NCBI RefSeq assembly: GCF_019967995.1
Contig: NZ_CP065377.1
Coordinates: forward strand, 2,873,511 to 2,937,510
DNA length: 64,000 nt
Direction: 5' to 3'
DNA from: Faecalibacterium prausnitzii
GTDB lineage: Bacteria; Bacillota; Clostridia; Oscillospirales; Ruminococcaceae
How positions within the stretch are numbered: the stretch's first letter is position 1; every line of letters begins with the position of its first letter. The notes under the pieces are model-generated. The model was given only the letters and a program-made list of their open reading frames with translations. It did no database searches and was not told the DNA's origin. Positions 7,083-18,552 of this stretch are shown one piece after another. The translations under genes and the position numbers were made by a program.

Positions 7083-7896
7083 GGGCGTTTTCCTGCTCTG
7101 CGGCAGACTGCAAGATTCCCAGCAGACCGCTTCGCAGCTGTTCCAGTGCTTCCGGCGTAGCTCCTTCCATACCCGAAACGCTGTCCAACATTGCATCTGT
7201 CAACTGCTCTGCCGTGATCGTTGGGTGCTGCACATCCTGCCCCTTGGTCAGTTCATTGAACATCTTCTCGGCCACTTTCTTGCTCATGGCTTCCTGTTCG
7301 GCGTAATGGCTCCCGATACCCTTTTTGATTTCCTTGACCGCCGCCATGAAGTACATTTCAATGTCATCAAGGTCGCCTTGATACACTGGCTTTCTCCGAA
7401 GGCTGATGTCCTTTGCGGCTTTGGCTGCTTCCGGGGTCTTGACCTTTGTGCGCAGCAGGGTGCTCAATGTCGTGAGCATGGCATTCTGTGCTGCGATGCC
7501 GGACGCAAAGGTGTCATCAAAATACTGCGATATGCGGTAAGTAAGCTCTGCAAAGCGGGCGTTTTCCAGCAGCAGGTTGACTACCTCTGCATTGACGCGC
7601 CCTGTGTAGAGGTTCTTTGCGGCTTCTACGGACAAGCCAAGTTCAGCAATGTCGTAGTTCTTGCGGTCGGGGATGTTGGTTTCTCCCAGCAGAAAATCCG
7701 TGGACACGTTGAACAGCCTTGCAATCCTCAGCACCTGCTCATGGGTCAGGGTTCCCTTTGCACCGCTGATAAAGCGGCTGATGGTACTCTTGGAGCAGCC
7801 GATTTCCTTGGCAAGCTCCGGTTGGCTTATGTTGTGCTCTTTCATCAAGTCCGCAAGACGGACGTTGGATGGTGCGGGCAGATATTCCTGTGCCAT
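7066..7896 (-). CDS. XRE-family transcriptional repressor
   Basis: The protein is 276 residues. Residues 10-72 form a HTH_3 domain (LADLMKEHNISQPELAKEIG, SKSTISRFISG and a typical third helix). The remaining 200 residues are helical and acidic, of unknown fold, perhaps for dimerisation or signal sensing. AAAGGAGGG sits 8 bp before the ATG. It heads the minus-strand operon with the sigma-like factor and lies divergent from the relaxase gene; the GTAC-rich stretch between them is a likely operator region. By position it should be the master regulator of the element. Confidence 0.85.
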   Translation of the reverse strand: MAQEYLPAPSNVRLADLMKEHNISQPELAKEIGCSKSTISRFISGAKGTLTHEQVLRIARLFNVSTDFLLGETNIPDRKNYDIAELGLSVEAAKNLYTGRVNAEVVNLLLENARFAELTYRISQYFDDTFASGIAAQNAMLTTLSTLLRTKVKTPEAAKAAKDISLRRKPVYQGDLDDIEMYFMAAVKEIKKGIGSHYAEQEAMSKKVAEKMFNELTKGQDVQHPTITAEQLTDAMLDSVSGMEGATPEALEQLRSGLLGILQSAAEQENAHEADE

Positions 7897-7928
7897 GTGG
7901 TCGGCCCTCCTTTTTGAGCTTTTTCCTC

Positions 7929-7957
7929 ATTATAATACGCTCTGCCGTTTTGTTCAA
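7929..7957 (-). promoter_or_regulatory. probable promoter of the repressor-sigma operon
   Basis: TTGAAC (7952-7957) and TATAAT (7929-7934) on the minus strand are separated by 17 bp, about 30 bp before the repressor ATG. Confidence 0.65.
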
Positions 7958-8085
7958 TATAAGGTTTCCTCTCTGCCCTTGCTGTTGCAGCCCTGCAACC
8001 AGTGAGGGCATTTTTCTTTTTCCGTTGCAGTTCTGCCGCTTTTTCGCCTTTCCTGCAAAATTTTCCGTATATTCAGGCACAAGGC

Positions 8086-8123
8086 AAAAAACACCAGAGT
8101 TCCCACTTTGGGGTACTCTGGTG
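8086..8123 (-). terminator. perfect Rho-independent terminator upstream of the repressor promoter
   Basis: Minus-strand arms CACCAGAGT and ACTCTGGTG with an inner CCC/GGG pair are followed by TTTTTT. It lies upstream of the repressor promoter, so it ends another minus-strand transcript that starts beyond 8124. Bases 7958-8234 hold no gene I can support. Confidence 0.8.
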
Positions 8124-8234
8124 CAACACATAACACCGCCCCGCCCGGTGGCCGCAGGGTGCGGGGTTTTGTAGGCATCGAGCCGCTTGTCCACCCCTGT
8201 CCGTAAAAAGTGCATTTTTTCACGGAAGAAGTTC

Positions 8235-8383
8235 GTACAACCTGTACGGTCTGTACTTGTACGCACCCGTACGGCAAATCGAGATAAATTAAGGCGTGTT
8301 ATCGTTTATATTTCGGGTTTCCGTACACCGTACGAACCGTACAGGTTATTTGAACTCTGTACGCGATTTTTTCGGATGCGTAC
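8235..8383. promoter_or_regulatory. GTAC-rich cluster, candidate operator or replication/transfer control region
   Basis: GTAC occurs ten times in about 150 bp (at 8235, 8244, 8253, 8259, 8269, 8323, 8330, 8339, 8359 and 8380), often as CGTACGG, CCGTACAGG or its inverse. Several are spaced by 9-10 bp. It is located between the divergent repressor and relaxase genes. Likely binding sites for the XRE protein or relaxosome factors. Confidence 0.55.
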
Positions 8384-8387
8384 GGAG

Positions 8388-8532
8388 CAATCAAGTTCGC
8401 ATTGTGCGAACTTGATTGTAACTCTCCCGCAGGAGACGTTCCCCCTCGGAGAGTCCTCGAAGAGCCCACTACACTTTGCAGCCCATAGGGATGAAAGTGT
8501 CATAGTGGGTTATTACACTTCCGCAGAAGTGC
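8388..8532 (+). other. candidate oriT: series of hairpins before the relaxase gene
   Basis: A perfect inverted repeat with 14-bp arms and a 3-base loop lies at 8388-8418 (CAATCAAGTTCGCA and its complement). Three more follow: CTCTCC/GGAGAG arms at 8422-8454, CCCACTA/TAGTGGG arms at 8465-8509, and CACTTC/GAAGTG at about 8517-8532. Long inverted repeats just upstream of a Mob_Pre gene are typical of the origin of transfer. The nick site is not identified. Confidence 0.5.
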
Positions 8533-8582
8533 ATCTCCGTTACCCGTCACCTCTCGATGAACCTTGAAAGGAGGGATGCCCT

Positions 8583-9848
8583 TTGGCAAGAAATGATGGC
8601 ATTGACCGCACCAGTGTTCGAAATCTCGCCGTTTCGGACAAGGCCGTTGGCAACACCCAGCAGCACAACGAGCGCGAAAAGGACAGCTACCGGAACCCCG
8701 ACATCATCCCCCAGCGCACTGCATGGAACATCCACTTCAAAAAGCCAACCGCCAGCTACACCGACCTATTCGCCCAACTGGAAACCGCTGGCACGATTTC
8801 AACGCGCGGCTTGAAGCCGGATGCCACCCATTACTGCGAGCTTGTCTTTGATGTCAACTCGGCCTACTTTGACAACCACGGCGGCTACGAGTTCGCCAAG
8901 CAGTTCTATGAGGATGCCTACCAAGCTGCCGTTCAAATCGTGGGCGGTGAGCAGTATATCCTCTCGGCAGTCATGCACGCCGATGAGATCAACCGTGCCA
9001 TGACCGAAGCATTAGGCCGTGAAGTCTACCACTATCATCTCCATGTGGTCTATGTGCCTGTGGTGGAAAAGCAGATCCTCTGGTCGAAACGCTGCAAGGA
9101 CAAGGCACTGGTCGGCACAGTCAAGGAGACCGTCATGCAGGTCAGCCGAAGCAAGAAGTGGGCTTCCAAGCCCCTGCTGGACGATGCCGGAAAGCCTGTC
9201 CTGCAAAAGAGCGGCAAGCCAGTCCTGAAGAAGTCGTACAGTGTCCTGCAAGACGATTTCTTCCACTATATGCGCAACGCCGGGTATACGGATGTAGAGC
9301 GCGGTGAGCGTGGCAGCACTGAAGAACACCTGACCGTCACCCAGTTCAAAGTCCAGCGGGAGCAGGAGCGACTGGACACTCTGACCGCCCAGATTGACCA
9401 GAAAGAGCAGCACCTCACCCAAACCAACAAAACCCTCTCCAAGACCGAAAAGGAACTTGCCGCTGTGCAGAAAAAGGTCACGCTCACAAAAGAAGCCCTC
9501 ATTCATGCGCGCGATCTGGATTATATTGGTAAGCGCACCTTTCTCGGCAACTATTCGCTGACCGAAGAAGAGTTTTCCAAGCTGAAAAAGCAAGCCGACC
9601 ACGGCTATATGATGGATGTGGAGAACCGCCGCCTGAAAGAAGAACTTTCCACCGCCAAGAAAGAGGCCGTTCGTTGGAGCAACAAGTACCACGACCTGTG
9701 GTACGACGTAAAACCCTATCTGGATGCTCTCCACCGTGCGCCCGAACTGGTGTGCGGCTTTCTGGAAAAGATTCTTGCCCCCAAGCAGGAGCTCACCATG
9801 AATGTGCAGCAGCGAAACCGCAGGCGTGGGCAAGATGTAGAACTTTAA
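8583..9848 (+). CDS. Mob_Pre (MobV-type) relaxase
   Basis: This 421-residue relaxase would nick oriT and pilot the strand during mobilisation. Residues 25-45 carry the family signature (HNEREKDSYRNPDI) and residues 165-175 the metal-binding HYHLH segment. From about 265 onward it is a long coiled coil (EQERLDTLTAQIDQKEQHL and similar), ending in a basic tail (NRRRGQ). The start is TTG: AAAGGAGGG lies upstream with good spacing and the protein signature begins soon after. Alternative ATG codons nearby are out of frame. It opens the plus-strand operon with the HTH protein and integrase. Confidence 0.9.
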   Translation: MARNDGIDRTSVRNLAVSDKAVGNTQQHNEREKDSYRNPDIIPQRTAWNIHFKKPTASYTDLFAQLETAGTISTRGLKPDATHYCELVFDVNSAYFDNHGGYEFAKQFYEDAYQAAVQIVGGEQYILSAVMHADEINRAMTEALGREVYHYHLHVVYVPVVEKQILWSKRCKDKALVGTVKETVMQVSRSKKWASKPLLDDAGKPVLQKSGKPVLKKSYSVLQDDFFHYMRNAGYTDVERGERGSTEEHLTVTQFKVQREQERLDTLTAQIDQKEQHLTQTNKTLSKTEKELAAVQKKVTLTKEALIHARDLDYIGKRTFLGNYSLTEEEFSKLKKQADHGYMMDVENRRLKEELSTAKKEAVRWSNKYHDLWYDVKPYLDALHRAPELVCGFLEKILAPKQELTMNVQQRNRRRGQDVEL

Positions 9849-9890
9849 GCTGAATTTTTAGATGATATGACAATATAAGGAGAAATGCTT

Positions 9891-10205
9891 ATGGATTTTG
9901 ACCGTAATTCTATGACCGTCCCTGTGCAATCTTCCGATTATACGAATAAGTTCTTGCAAAAGGACTCGAATCCCACTACAATGGAAGTGGTCACTCAAAC
10001 CAATGCCGTCAAGTCTCCGACTGACAGCCCGGCAACTACAAAGCTGGTGTACACGGTGGAAGAGATCGCACGAATGCTGGCCATCAGTCTGCGCTCTGCT
10101 TACAACCTGTGCAACAGCACCACCGAATTCCGTGTCCTGCGGGTAGGCGGAAGCATCCGTGTGCCGAAGGACAGCTTCGATGCGTGGCTCTACCGGGCAG
10201 CTTGA
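9891..10205 (+). CDS. small HTH (excisionase-like) protein
   Basis: This is a 104-residue protein whose last 55 residues match the helix-turn-helix of the excisionase/HTH_17 type (YTVEEIARMLAISLRSAYNL, then RVLRVGGSIRVPKDSFDAWL). The first 50 residues are polar and look disordered. GGAG is 8 bp before the ATG at 9891; an ATG six bases earlier is too close to it. It directly precedes the integrase, the usual place for a recombination directionality factor. It may also act as a regulator. Confidence 0.8.
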   Translation: MDFDRNSMTVPVQSSDYTNKFLQKDSNPTTMEVVTQTNAVKSPTDSPATTKLVYTVEEIARMLAISLRSAYNLCNSTTEFRVLRVGGSIRVPKDSFDAWLYRAA

Positions 10206-10223
10206 TAAGAGGAGGCAAACAGT

Positions 10224-11612
10224 ATGGCATATATTACGAAGCGCGGCAACTCTTACAGCGTCCGCTACACCTACGAAGATGAACACGGCAAGAGCTGCGA
10301 CAAATGGGAAAGTTTTCCTACAAAAGAGGAGGCAACGAACCGAAAGAAGCAGATCGAACATGAACTGGCAGCTGGCACATTCCTGATTCCGTCCTCGGTG
10401 ACGGTGGCAGAGTTCCTCATGGATTGGCTGCCCAAGCAGTGCAGCAAGCACAAGTGGGCCCCCAAAACCTACGAATCCAATCTTTCCACCATCCAGAATC
10501 TGATTATCCCCTATATCGGCAGCATGGAGATGCAGAAACTCAAGCCCTACCACATGGAAAACCTCTATACGACCCTGAGCAAAACGCCCTGCGGTTCGTA
10601 TATCGAGGGAAAGAAGCAGGAATTGACCGAAAAGCAGAAGCAGCGATTCCTTTCCGGCACGACGATCCATGAGGTGCATCGGCTGCTGGGCACAGCGTTC
10701 CAGTACGCCGTGGAATGGGGCATTCTTGTCAAAAGTCCTGTTCCTGTGGACAGCCCCAAGAAGTCCACGCAGGAGCGCACCATCTGGACGGTAGAGGAAA
10801 TGCGGGCGGCTCTGGACAGCATGGAGGACCCCATCCTGCATCTGGCAGTCCATCTCACACTGGTGGGCGCGCTGCGAGAAGGCGAGATCGTTGGTCTGAC
10901 CCCAGAAGATCTTGATTTTGACGCAGCAGATGGTATCGGAACCTTCCGTATCAACAAATCCATGCAGCGGGTGCGAAAAGAAGCCCTGAACCAAGTGGAC
11001 GATGGCTGCATCATCAAGGTATTCCCGGACAAGCTGGAGCGCAGCACCACTTCCCTCATCCTGAAAAGCACCAAAACCGCATCCTCCTGCCGCACCATCT
11101 TCATGACCTCTGCACTAAAAGAAGAATTGAAGAAGTGGCTGAATCAGCTGGCGACAGACGAGAGAAAAGACCCGACACGCTACCATGACAGTGGGATGCT
11201 GTTCCGTCTGCCCAACGGTCTGGCGGTGGAGCCGGTGCTCATCCGCAAAAAGTTCCTCAAGTGGCAGGATGCCCACCCGGAGTTCCCCCGCATTGTCTTT
11301 CACGGTTTGCGGCATTCCAGTGCGACTTATCAGCTGATGATCTCCGGCGGCGATGTGAAGGCCGTTCAGGGAACCACTGGACACGCTACGGCAGATATGC
11401 TGGTGAACACCTACGCCCATATCCAGCAGTCCTCTCGTGTTGAACTGGGGAAGAAGTTCGAGGAAGGGTTCTATGCTAAGTCCGAAAGCCCCAGCCCACA
11501 GGCTGTACCCGCCGCAGGCGAACCGACCATCTCTATGACTGCTCTGCTGGAACTTCTGAAGAACGCAGACCCCGAAGTAAAGGCGCAGCTCCGTCTGGCT
11601 CTTCTGACCTGA
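10224..11612 (+). CDS. int: tyrosine-type site-specific integrase
   Basis: The protein is 462 residues. Residues 1-50 form an AP2-like arm-binding domain (ITKRGNSYSVRYTY), about 55-165 the SAM-like core-binding domain, and 185-415 the catalytic domain. The catalytic set is visible: R218 in ALREGE, H360 and R363 in HGLRHSS, H387 in TGHAT and Y397 in NTYAHI. GAGGAGG precedes the ATG. It is next to attR, as usual. It presumably recombines the tRNA-Lys attB with the 65-bp element core. The C-terminal tail after 415 is Pro/Ala-rich and then helical, longer than in many relatives. Confidence 0.95.
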   Translation: MAYITKRGNSYSVRYTYEDEHGKSCDKWESFPTKEEATNRKKQIEHELAAGTFLIPSSVTVAEFLMDWLPKQCSKHKWAPKTYESNLSTIQNLIIPYIGSMEMQKLKPYHMENLYTTLSKTPCGSYIEGKKQELTEKQKQRFLSGTTIHEVHRLLGTAFQYAVEWGILVKSPVPVDSPKKSTQERTIWTVEEMRAALDSMEDPILHLAVHLTLVGALREGEIVGLTPEDLDFDAADGIGTFRINKSMQRVRKEALNQVDDGCIIKVFPDKLERSTTSLILKSTKTASSCRTIFMTSALKEELKKWLNQLATDERKDPTRYHDSGMLFRLPNGLAVEPVLIRKKFLKWQDAHPEFPRIVFHGLRHSSATYQLMISGGDVKAVQGTTGHATADMLVNTYAHIQQSSRVELGKKFEEGFYAKSESPSPQAVPAAGEPTISMTALLELLKNADPEVKAQLRLALLT

Positions 11613-11678
11613 TGCAAAATTTACCACGCATTTCAAAGCAATTCCAGCCCATGCAGAGGATTCCCACGAAAAAGCCGA

Positions 11679-11707
11679 CCGTGCAAAAACCGTGCATTGA
11701 CCGTGCA
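11679..11707 (+). promoter_or_regulatory. right arm-type integrase sites (3 x CCGTGCA, 11-bp period)
   Basis: CCGTGCA at 11679-11685, 11690-11696 and 11701-11707, in the same orientation and spacing as the set near attL. Confidence 0.6.
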
Positions 11708-11735
11708 AGCCCCGAATTTTCGGGGTTACATAACG

Positions 11736-11819
11736 AAAAAGAGCGTCAAATCTTACGATTCAACGCTCTTTTATTGGTGCACCTCCAGGGACTCGAACCC
11801 TGGGCCCACTGATTAAGAG
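11736..11819. repeat. attR: element-borne 3' half of tRNA-Lys and terminator
   Basis: This is the second copy of the att repeat (65 bp exact with 1100-1164). It overlaps the intact tRNA-Lys from CCA to the anticodon loop. The terminator hairpin at 11736-11771 keeps pairing although two bases differ from the left copy. Confidence 0.9.
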
Positions 11820-11850
11820 TCAGTTGCTCTACCAACTGAGCTAGAGGTGC
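11775..11850 (-). tRNA. tRNA-Lys(CTT)
   Basis: This is a 76-base cloverleaf with acceptor GCACCTC/GAGGTGC, anticodon loop CTCTTAA (anticodon CTT), a GGTTCGAGTCC T-arm and encoded CCA. It follows the 5S rRNA on the same strand, so it is the last gene of the rRNA operon. Its 3' half is supplied by the integrated element. Confidence 0.97.
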
Positions 11851-11889
11851 ATATTATCAAGATGCGGTTTCAAACATCTTGATAACTAT

Positions 11890-12007
11890 GAGTCGGCGAC
11901 TACCTATTTTCACAAGCCGTTTCCAGCTAACTATCTTGGGCACGAGTGAGCTTAACTACTGTGTTCGGAATGGGAACAGGTGGGACCTCACCGTCATCGT
12001 CACCGAC
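11890..12007 (-). rRNA. rrf: 5S ribosomal RNA
   Basis: The sequence has the conserved 5S features (GAGGTCCCACCTGTTCC, CCGAACACAG and the closing TCGGTGAC/GTCGCCGA ends). Ends are approximate. It follows the 23S gene by about 120 bp. Confidence 0.93.
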
Positions 12008-12129
12008 CATATGACTGAATCAGTATAACATAATTGTTTTACTGTGTCCAGTGTTTTTAGAAGGACGTGCCTTCAAAACTGAATAATCACTGCTAACATT
12101 TTTTCGTTGACTCTTTGAGTCTCAAGCGA

Positions 12130-14972
<2,843 letters not shown>

Positions 14973-15227
14973 AACGTTCTTTCAAGAACATTTGGTATCC
15001 TCTTGATTCTCTCTTGCCAACGAAGATTATGTTACCCTTCCTTTTGAAATTGTAATATTTCTTAAAAAGAACTTACTATAATCTTTGTTTCGCAGTTATT
15101 ATTCAGTTTTCAAGGTACGTCTTTGAGTTCCCTTTTCAGGGCCCTCAAAATCGAACAATATCTACTCTACTTGTCTCTGTCACCTGTTCCAGGAAGAAAC
15201 CATCTTCGATGCTTCCTTCCTGCCTGA

Positions 15228-16747
<1,520 letters not shown>

Positions 16748-16940
16748 GATATTTATCACTTAAAAAGTGTTAAATCTTTTTTCGCTCAGCACGCAATCGC
16801 TTGCGTCCTGTGTGAATTACTTTGTTTGGAATTGTTTACCGTGTTTTTCCAACACGAAAATAGGTTCCGTTACAAGTTTTTCGATATTGTTCAATTTTCA
16901 AGGTCCTGTGCGCCTCAGCCGACTGGCTGACGACTTGATT

Positions 16941-16969
16941 ATTTTATCACAGAAGTGATTTTTTGTCAA
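16941..16969 (-). promoter_or_regulatory. rRNA operon promoter P2
   Basis: Consensus TTGACA (16964-16969), 17-bp spacer, TAAAAT (16941-16946) on the minus strand, about 190 bp before the 16S gene. Confidence 0.8.
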
Positions 16970-17124
16970 GCACTTTTTTCGAAGCGTTTCAACATTCTGA
17001 ACTTGGATCGCTTCCGATTTCTCAGAACTGACTGGAATCTTTCAGCGTCTATTGGTTCTTTTCTTTCGCTTCTCAGCTGGGACTTCGGAAGTCATTCTTT
17101 TGTCTCAGCGCTTGGCGCTCAAGT

Positions 17125-17154
17125 ATAATACCATACACCGGGGTGGATGTCAAC
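17125..17154 (-). promoter_or_regulatory. rRNA operon promoter P1
   Basis: Consensus TTGACA (17149-17154), 18-bp spacer, TATTAT (17125-17130). Tandem strong promoters are typical of rRNA operons. The region 16748-17210 otherwise holds only leader and promoters. Confidence 0.75.
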
Positions 17155-17220
17155 ACTTTTTTACAAGTTTTTTCAAAAAACTTCAAATTGCTGCGTCCGG
17201 GCAGAAAATTGAACCCCTCC

Positions 17221-17262
17221 GGGACGGCCACGGCCGTCCCGGCTCCCCTTTTCCAAGGGGAG
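17221..17262. repeat. two adjacent palindromes (intergenic repeat type)
   Basis: GGGACGGCC/GGCCGTCCC is followed directly by GCTCCCC-TTTTCCA-GGGGAGC. The second resembles part of the larger intergenic element at 41526-41707. Confidence 0.5.
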
Positions 17263-17328
17263 CTTGCAGTTTTGCGGACGCGGTTGTATTATATAATTAC
17301 ATTATAGAGGCAGAGGAGGCCCCCGACC

Positions 17329-18105
17329 ATGATCCTGACGGTCAACATCGGCAACACACACATCACCATCGCCGGATACGAACACGACGCCCTGCAATTC
17401 AGCGGGCGTCTGCACTCCGACGCAGCAGCGACCATTGACGAATATGCCATAGCTCTGCTGAATCTGCTCTCTCTGTACCGCGTCCAGACCGAGCGCATCG
17501 AGGGAGGCATTCTGGGCAGTGTCGTGCCCGCGCTGACGGGCCGCGTCCTGGCGGCGCTGCGGATGCTCTGCTCCGCCCGCTTTCTGACCGTTGGGCCGGG
17601 CCTGAAGAGCGGCATCAAGCTGCGGCTGGACAATCCGGCCCAGCTGGGTGCAGAGCTTTTATGCGGTGCCGTTGCCGCGCTGGCCGAGACGCCCGGCCCG
17701 CTGGCCGTCATCTCCGCCGACACAGCTATCTCCATCATGGCCGTGAACGAGAAGCAGGAGCTTGTGGGCGGCGTCATCCTGCCCGGCCCGCAGCTGTCGC
17801 AGGCAGCGCTGGTCCAGAAGACCGCCCAGCTGCCCCAGATCGACCTTTCGGCACCGGCTTCGGCCTCCATTCTGGGCAAGAACACCGCTGCCTGCCTGCA
17901 AAACGGCTTCGTGCTGGGCACCGCCAGCCTGCTGGACGGACTGGCTGAGCGCTTCCGCGCCGAACTCGGTCCGGAGCTCAAATTCTACGCCACCGGCAAT
18001 CTGCCCCGCACCATCCGCGAAGCCTGCCACACGGACATTCTTTACCGCGAGACCCTCATCACCGATGGCTTGTACCGCATCTGGCAGAAAAATCGGAAAG
18101 GGTAA
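17329..18105 (+). CDS. CoaX-family (type III pantothenate kinase-like) protein with altered motifs
   Basis: This 258-residue protein has the two-lobed ASKHA fold pattern of type III pantothenate kinase, which phosphorylates pantothenate as the first step of CoA synthesis. Length, the NIGNTH start, the GGVILPG loop (147-153) and the TGNL segment match the family. However, the family aspartate of D-x-GNT is N6, the GADR motif reads GAEL (107-110), and the DFGTATT motif reads SADTAIS (129-135). These positions hold the catalytic base and nucleotide contacts. GAGGAGG precedes the ATG. It may be inactive, use altered chemistry, or have a regulatory role; a true kinase may lie elsewhere. Confidence 0.75.
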   Translation: MILTVNIGNTHITIAGYEHDALQFSGRLHSDAAATIDEYAIALLNLLSLYRVQTERIEGGILGSVVPALTGRVLAALRMLCSARFLTVGPGLKSGIKLRLDNPAQLGAELLCGAVAALAETPGPLAVISADTAISIMAVNEKQELVGGVILPGPQLSQAALVQKTAQLPQIDLSAPASASILGKNTAACLQNGFVLGTASLLDGLAERFRAELGPELKFYATGNLPRTIREACHTDILYRETLITDGLYRIWQKNRKG

Positions 18106-18124
18106 ATCTGCGGCGGGGCCGTGC

Positions 18125-18186
18125 TGTTCGAATCCTCCCGGCCGCAAATATCCTCCCGGCCGCAAATATCCTCCCGGCCGCAAATA
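18125..18186 (+). repeat. tRNA-Arg 3'-end remnant with a triplicated 18-bp unit
   Basis: GTTCGAATCCTCCCGGCCGCA (18125-18146 region) matches the T-loop and acceptor end of the nearby tRNA-Arg except at one base. The unit TCCTCCCGGCCGCAAATA is repeated exactly three times (18133-18150, 18151-18168, 18169-18186). It faces opposite to the intact tRNA gene. Confidence 0.8.
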
Positions 18187-18222
18187 AAAATCCCCAGCAC
18201 ACGAAAGTGTACTGGGGATTTT
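18186..18222. terminator. bidirectional terminator between coaX-like gene and tRNA-Arg
   Basis: AAAATCCCCAG and CTGGGGATTTT arms with an inner CACAC/GTGT pair; A and T runs on both sides serve both strands. Confidence 0.8.
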
Positions 18223-18223
18223 A

Positions 18224-18297
18224 TGCGACCGGGAGGATTCGAACCTCTGGCCTTCCGGGTCGGAGCCGAACGCTCTATCCAGCTGAGCTACGATCGC
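18224..18297 (-). tRNA. tRNA-Arg(CCG)
   Basis: A 74-base cloverleaf: acceptor GCGATCG/CGGTCGC, D-arm GCTC/GAGC, anticodon loop CTCCGAC (anticodon CCG), and the T-loop TTCGAAT. The CCA end is not encoded. Confidence 0.95.
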
Positions 18298-18463
18298 ACA
18301 TCTTCTGAACGGATTCAGTATAAGGTAGTATAGCACAGCCGGGCAGAAATTGCAAATAGAAATCTTCGCCCTTGTCGGCCCAATTTCTGCATCCGAAGCA
18401 TCCTTCTGAAAAATCATCGGGCGGCGCGTAAAAATTTCACCTCTGCTTTTTGGGTTTTCCGTC

Positions 18464-18491
18464 TTGCAAAAGCGCCGCCTGGCCTTATAAT
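18464..18491 (+). promoter_or_regulatory. probable promoter of the MATE gene
   Basis: TTGCAA (18464-18469), 16-bp spacer, TATAAT (18486-18491), about 60 bp before the start codon. Confidence 0.6.
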
Positions 18492-18552
18492 AGAGCTTGT
18501 GCCCCGGTGTGCGCGGGCACAGTTTCGGATCAGGAAAAGGAATCATCAAGTT

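Larger units (their letters stand above)
1081..11819. mobile_element. integrated mobilizable element in tRNA-Lys(CTT)
   Basis: The element is bounded by direct repeats made from the 3' half of tRNA-Lys. It carries a tyrosine recombinase next to the right junction, a small HTH protein, a Mob_Pre relaxase, an XRE repressor and a sigma-like factor, plus AT-rich cargo. The intact tRNA gene is rebuilt at the right end with the element supplying its 3' half. I see no replication initiator and no type IV secretion or coupling protein, so it fits an integrative mobilizable element better than a self-transmissible ICE. The cargo at 1.7-6.45 kb is far more AT-rich than the flanking chromosome. Confidence 0.88.

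Noticed and set aside
8187..8567. 126-codon plus-strand frame across the GTAC cluster and oriT
   Set aside because: It spans palindromes and regulatory repeats, with atypical composition; non-coding explanation is better.
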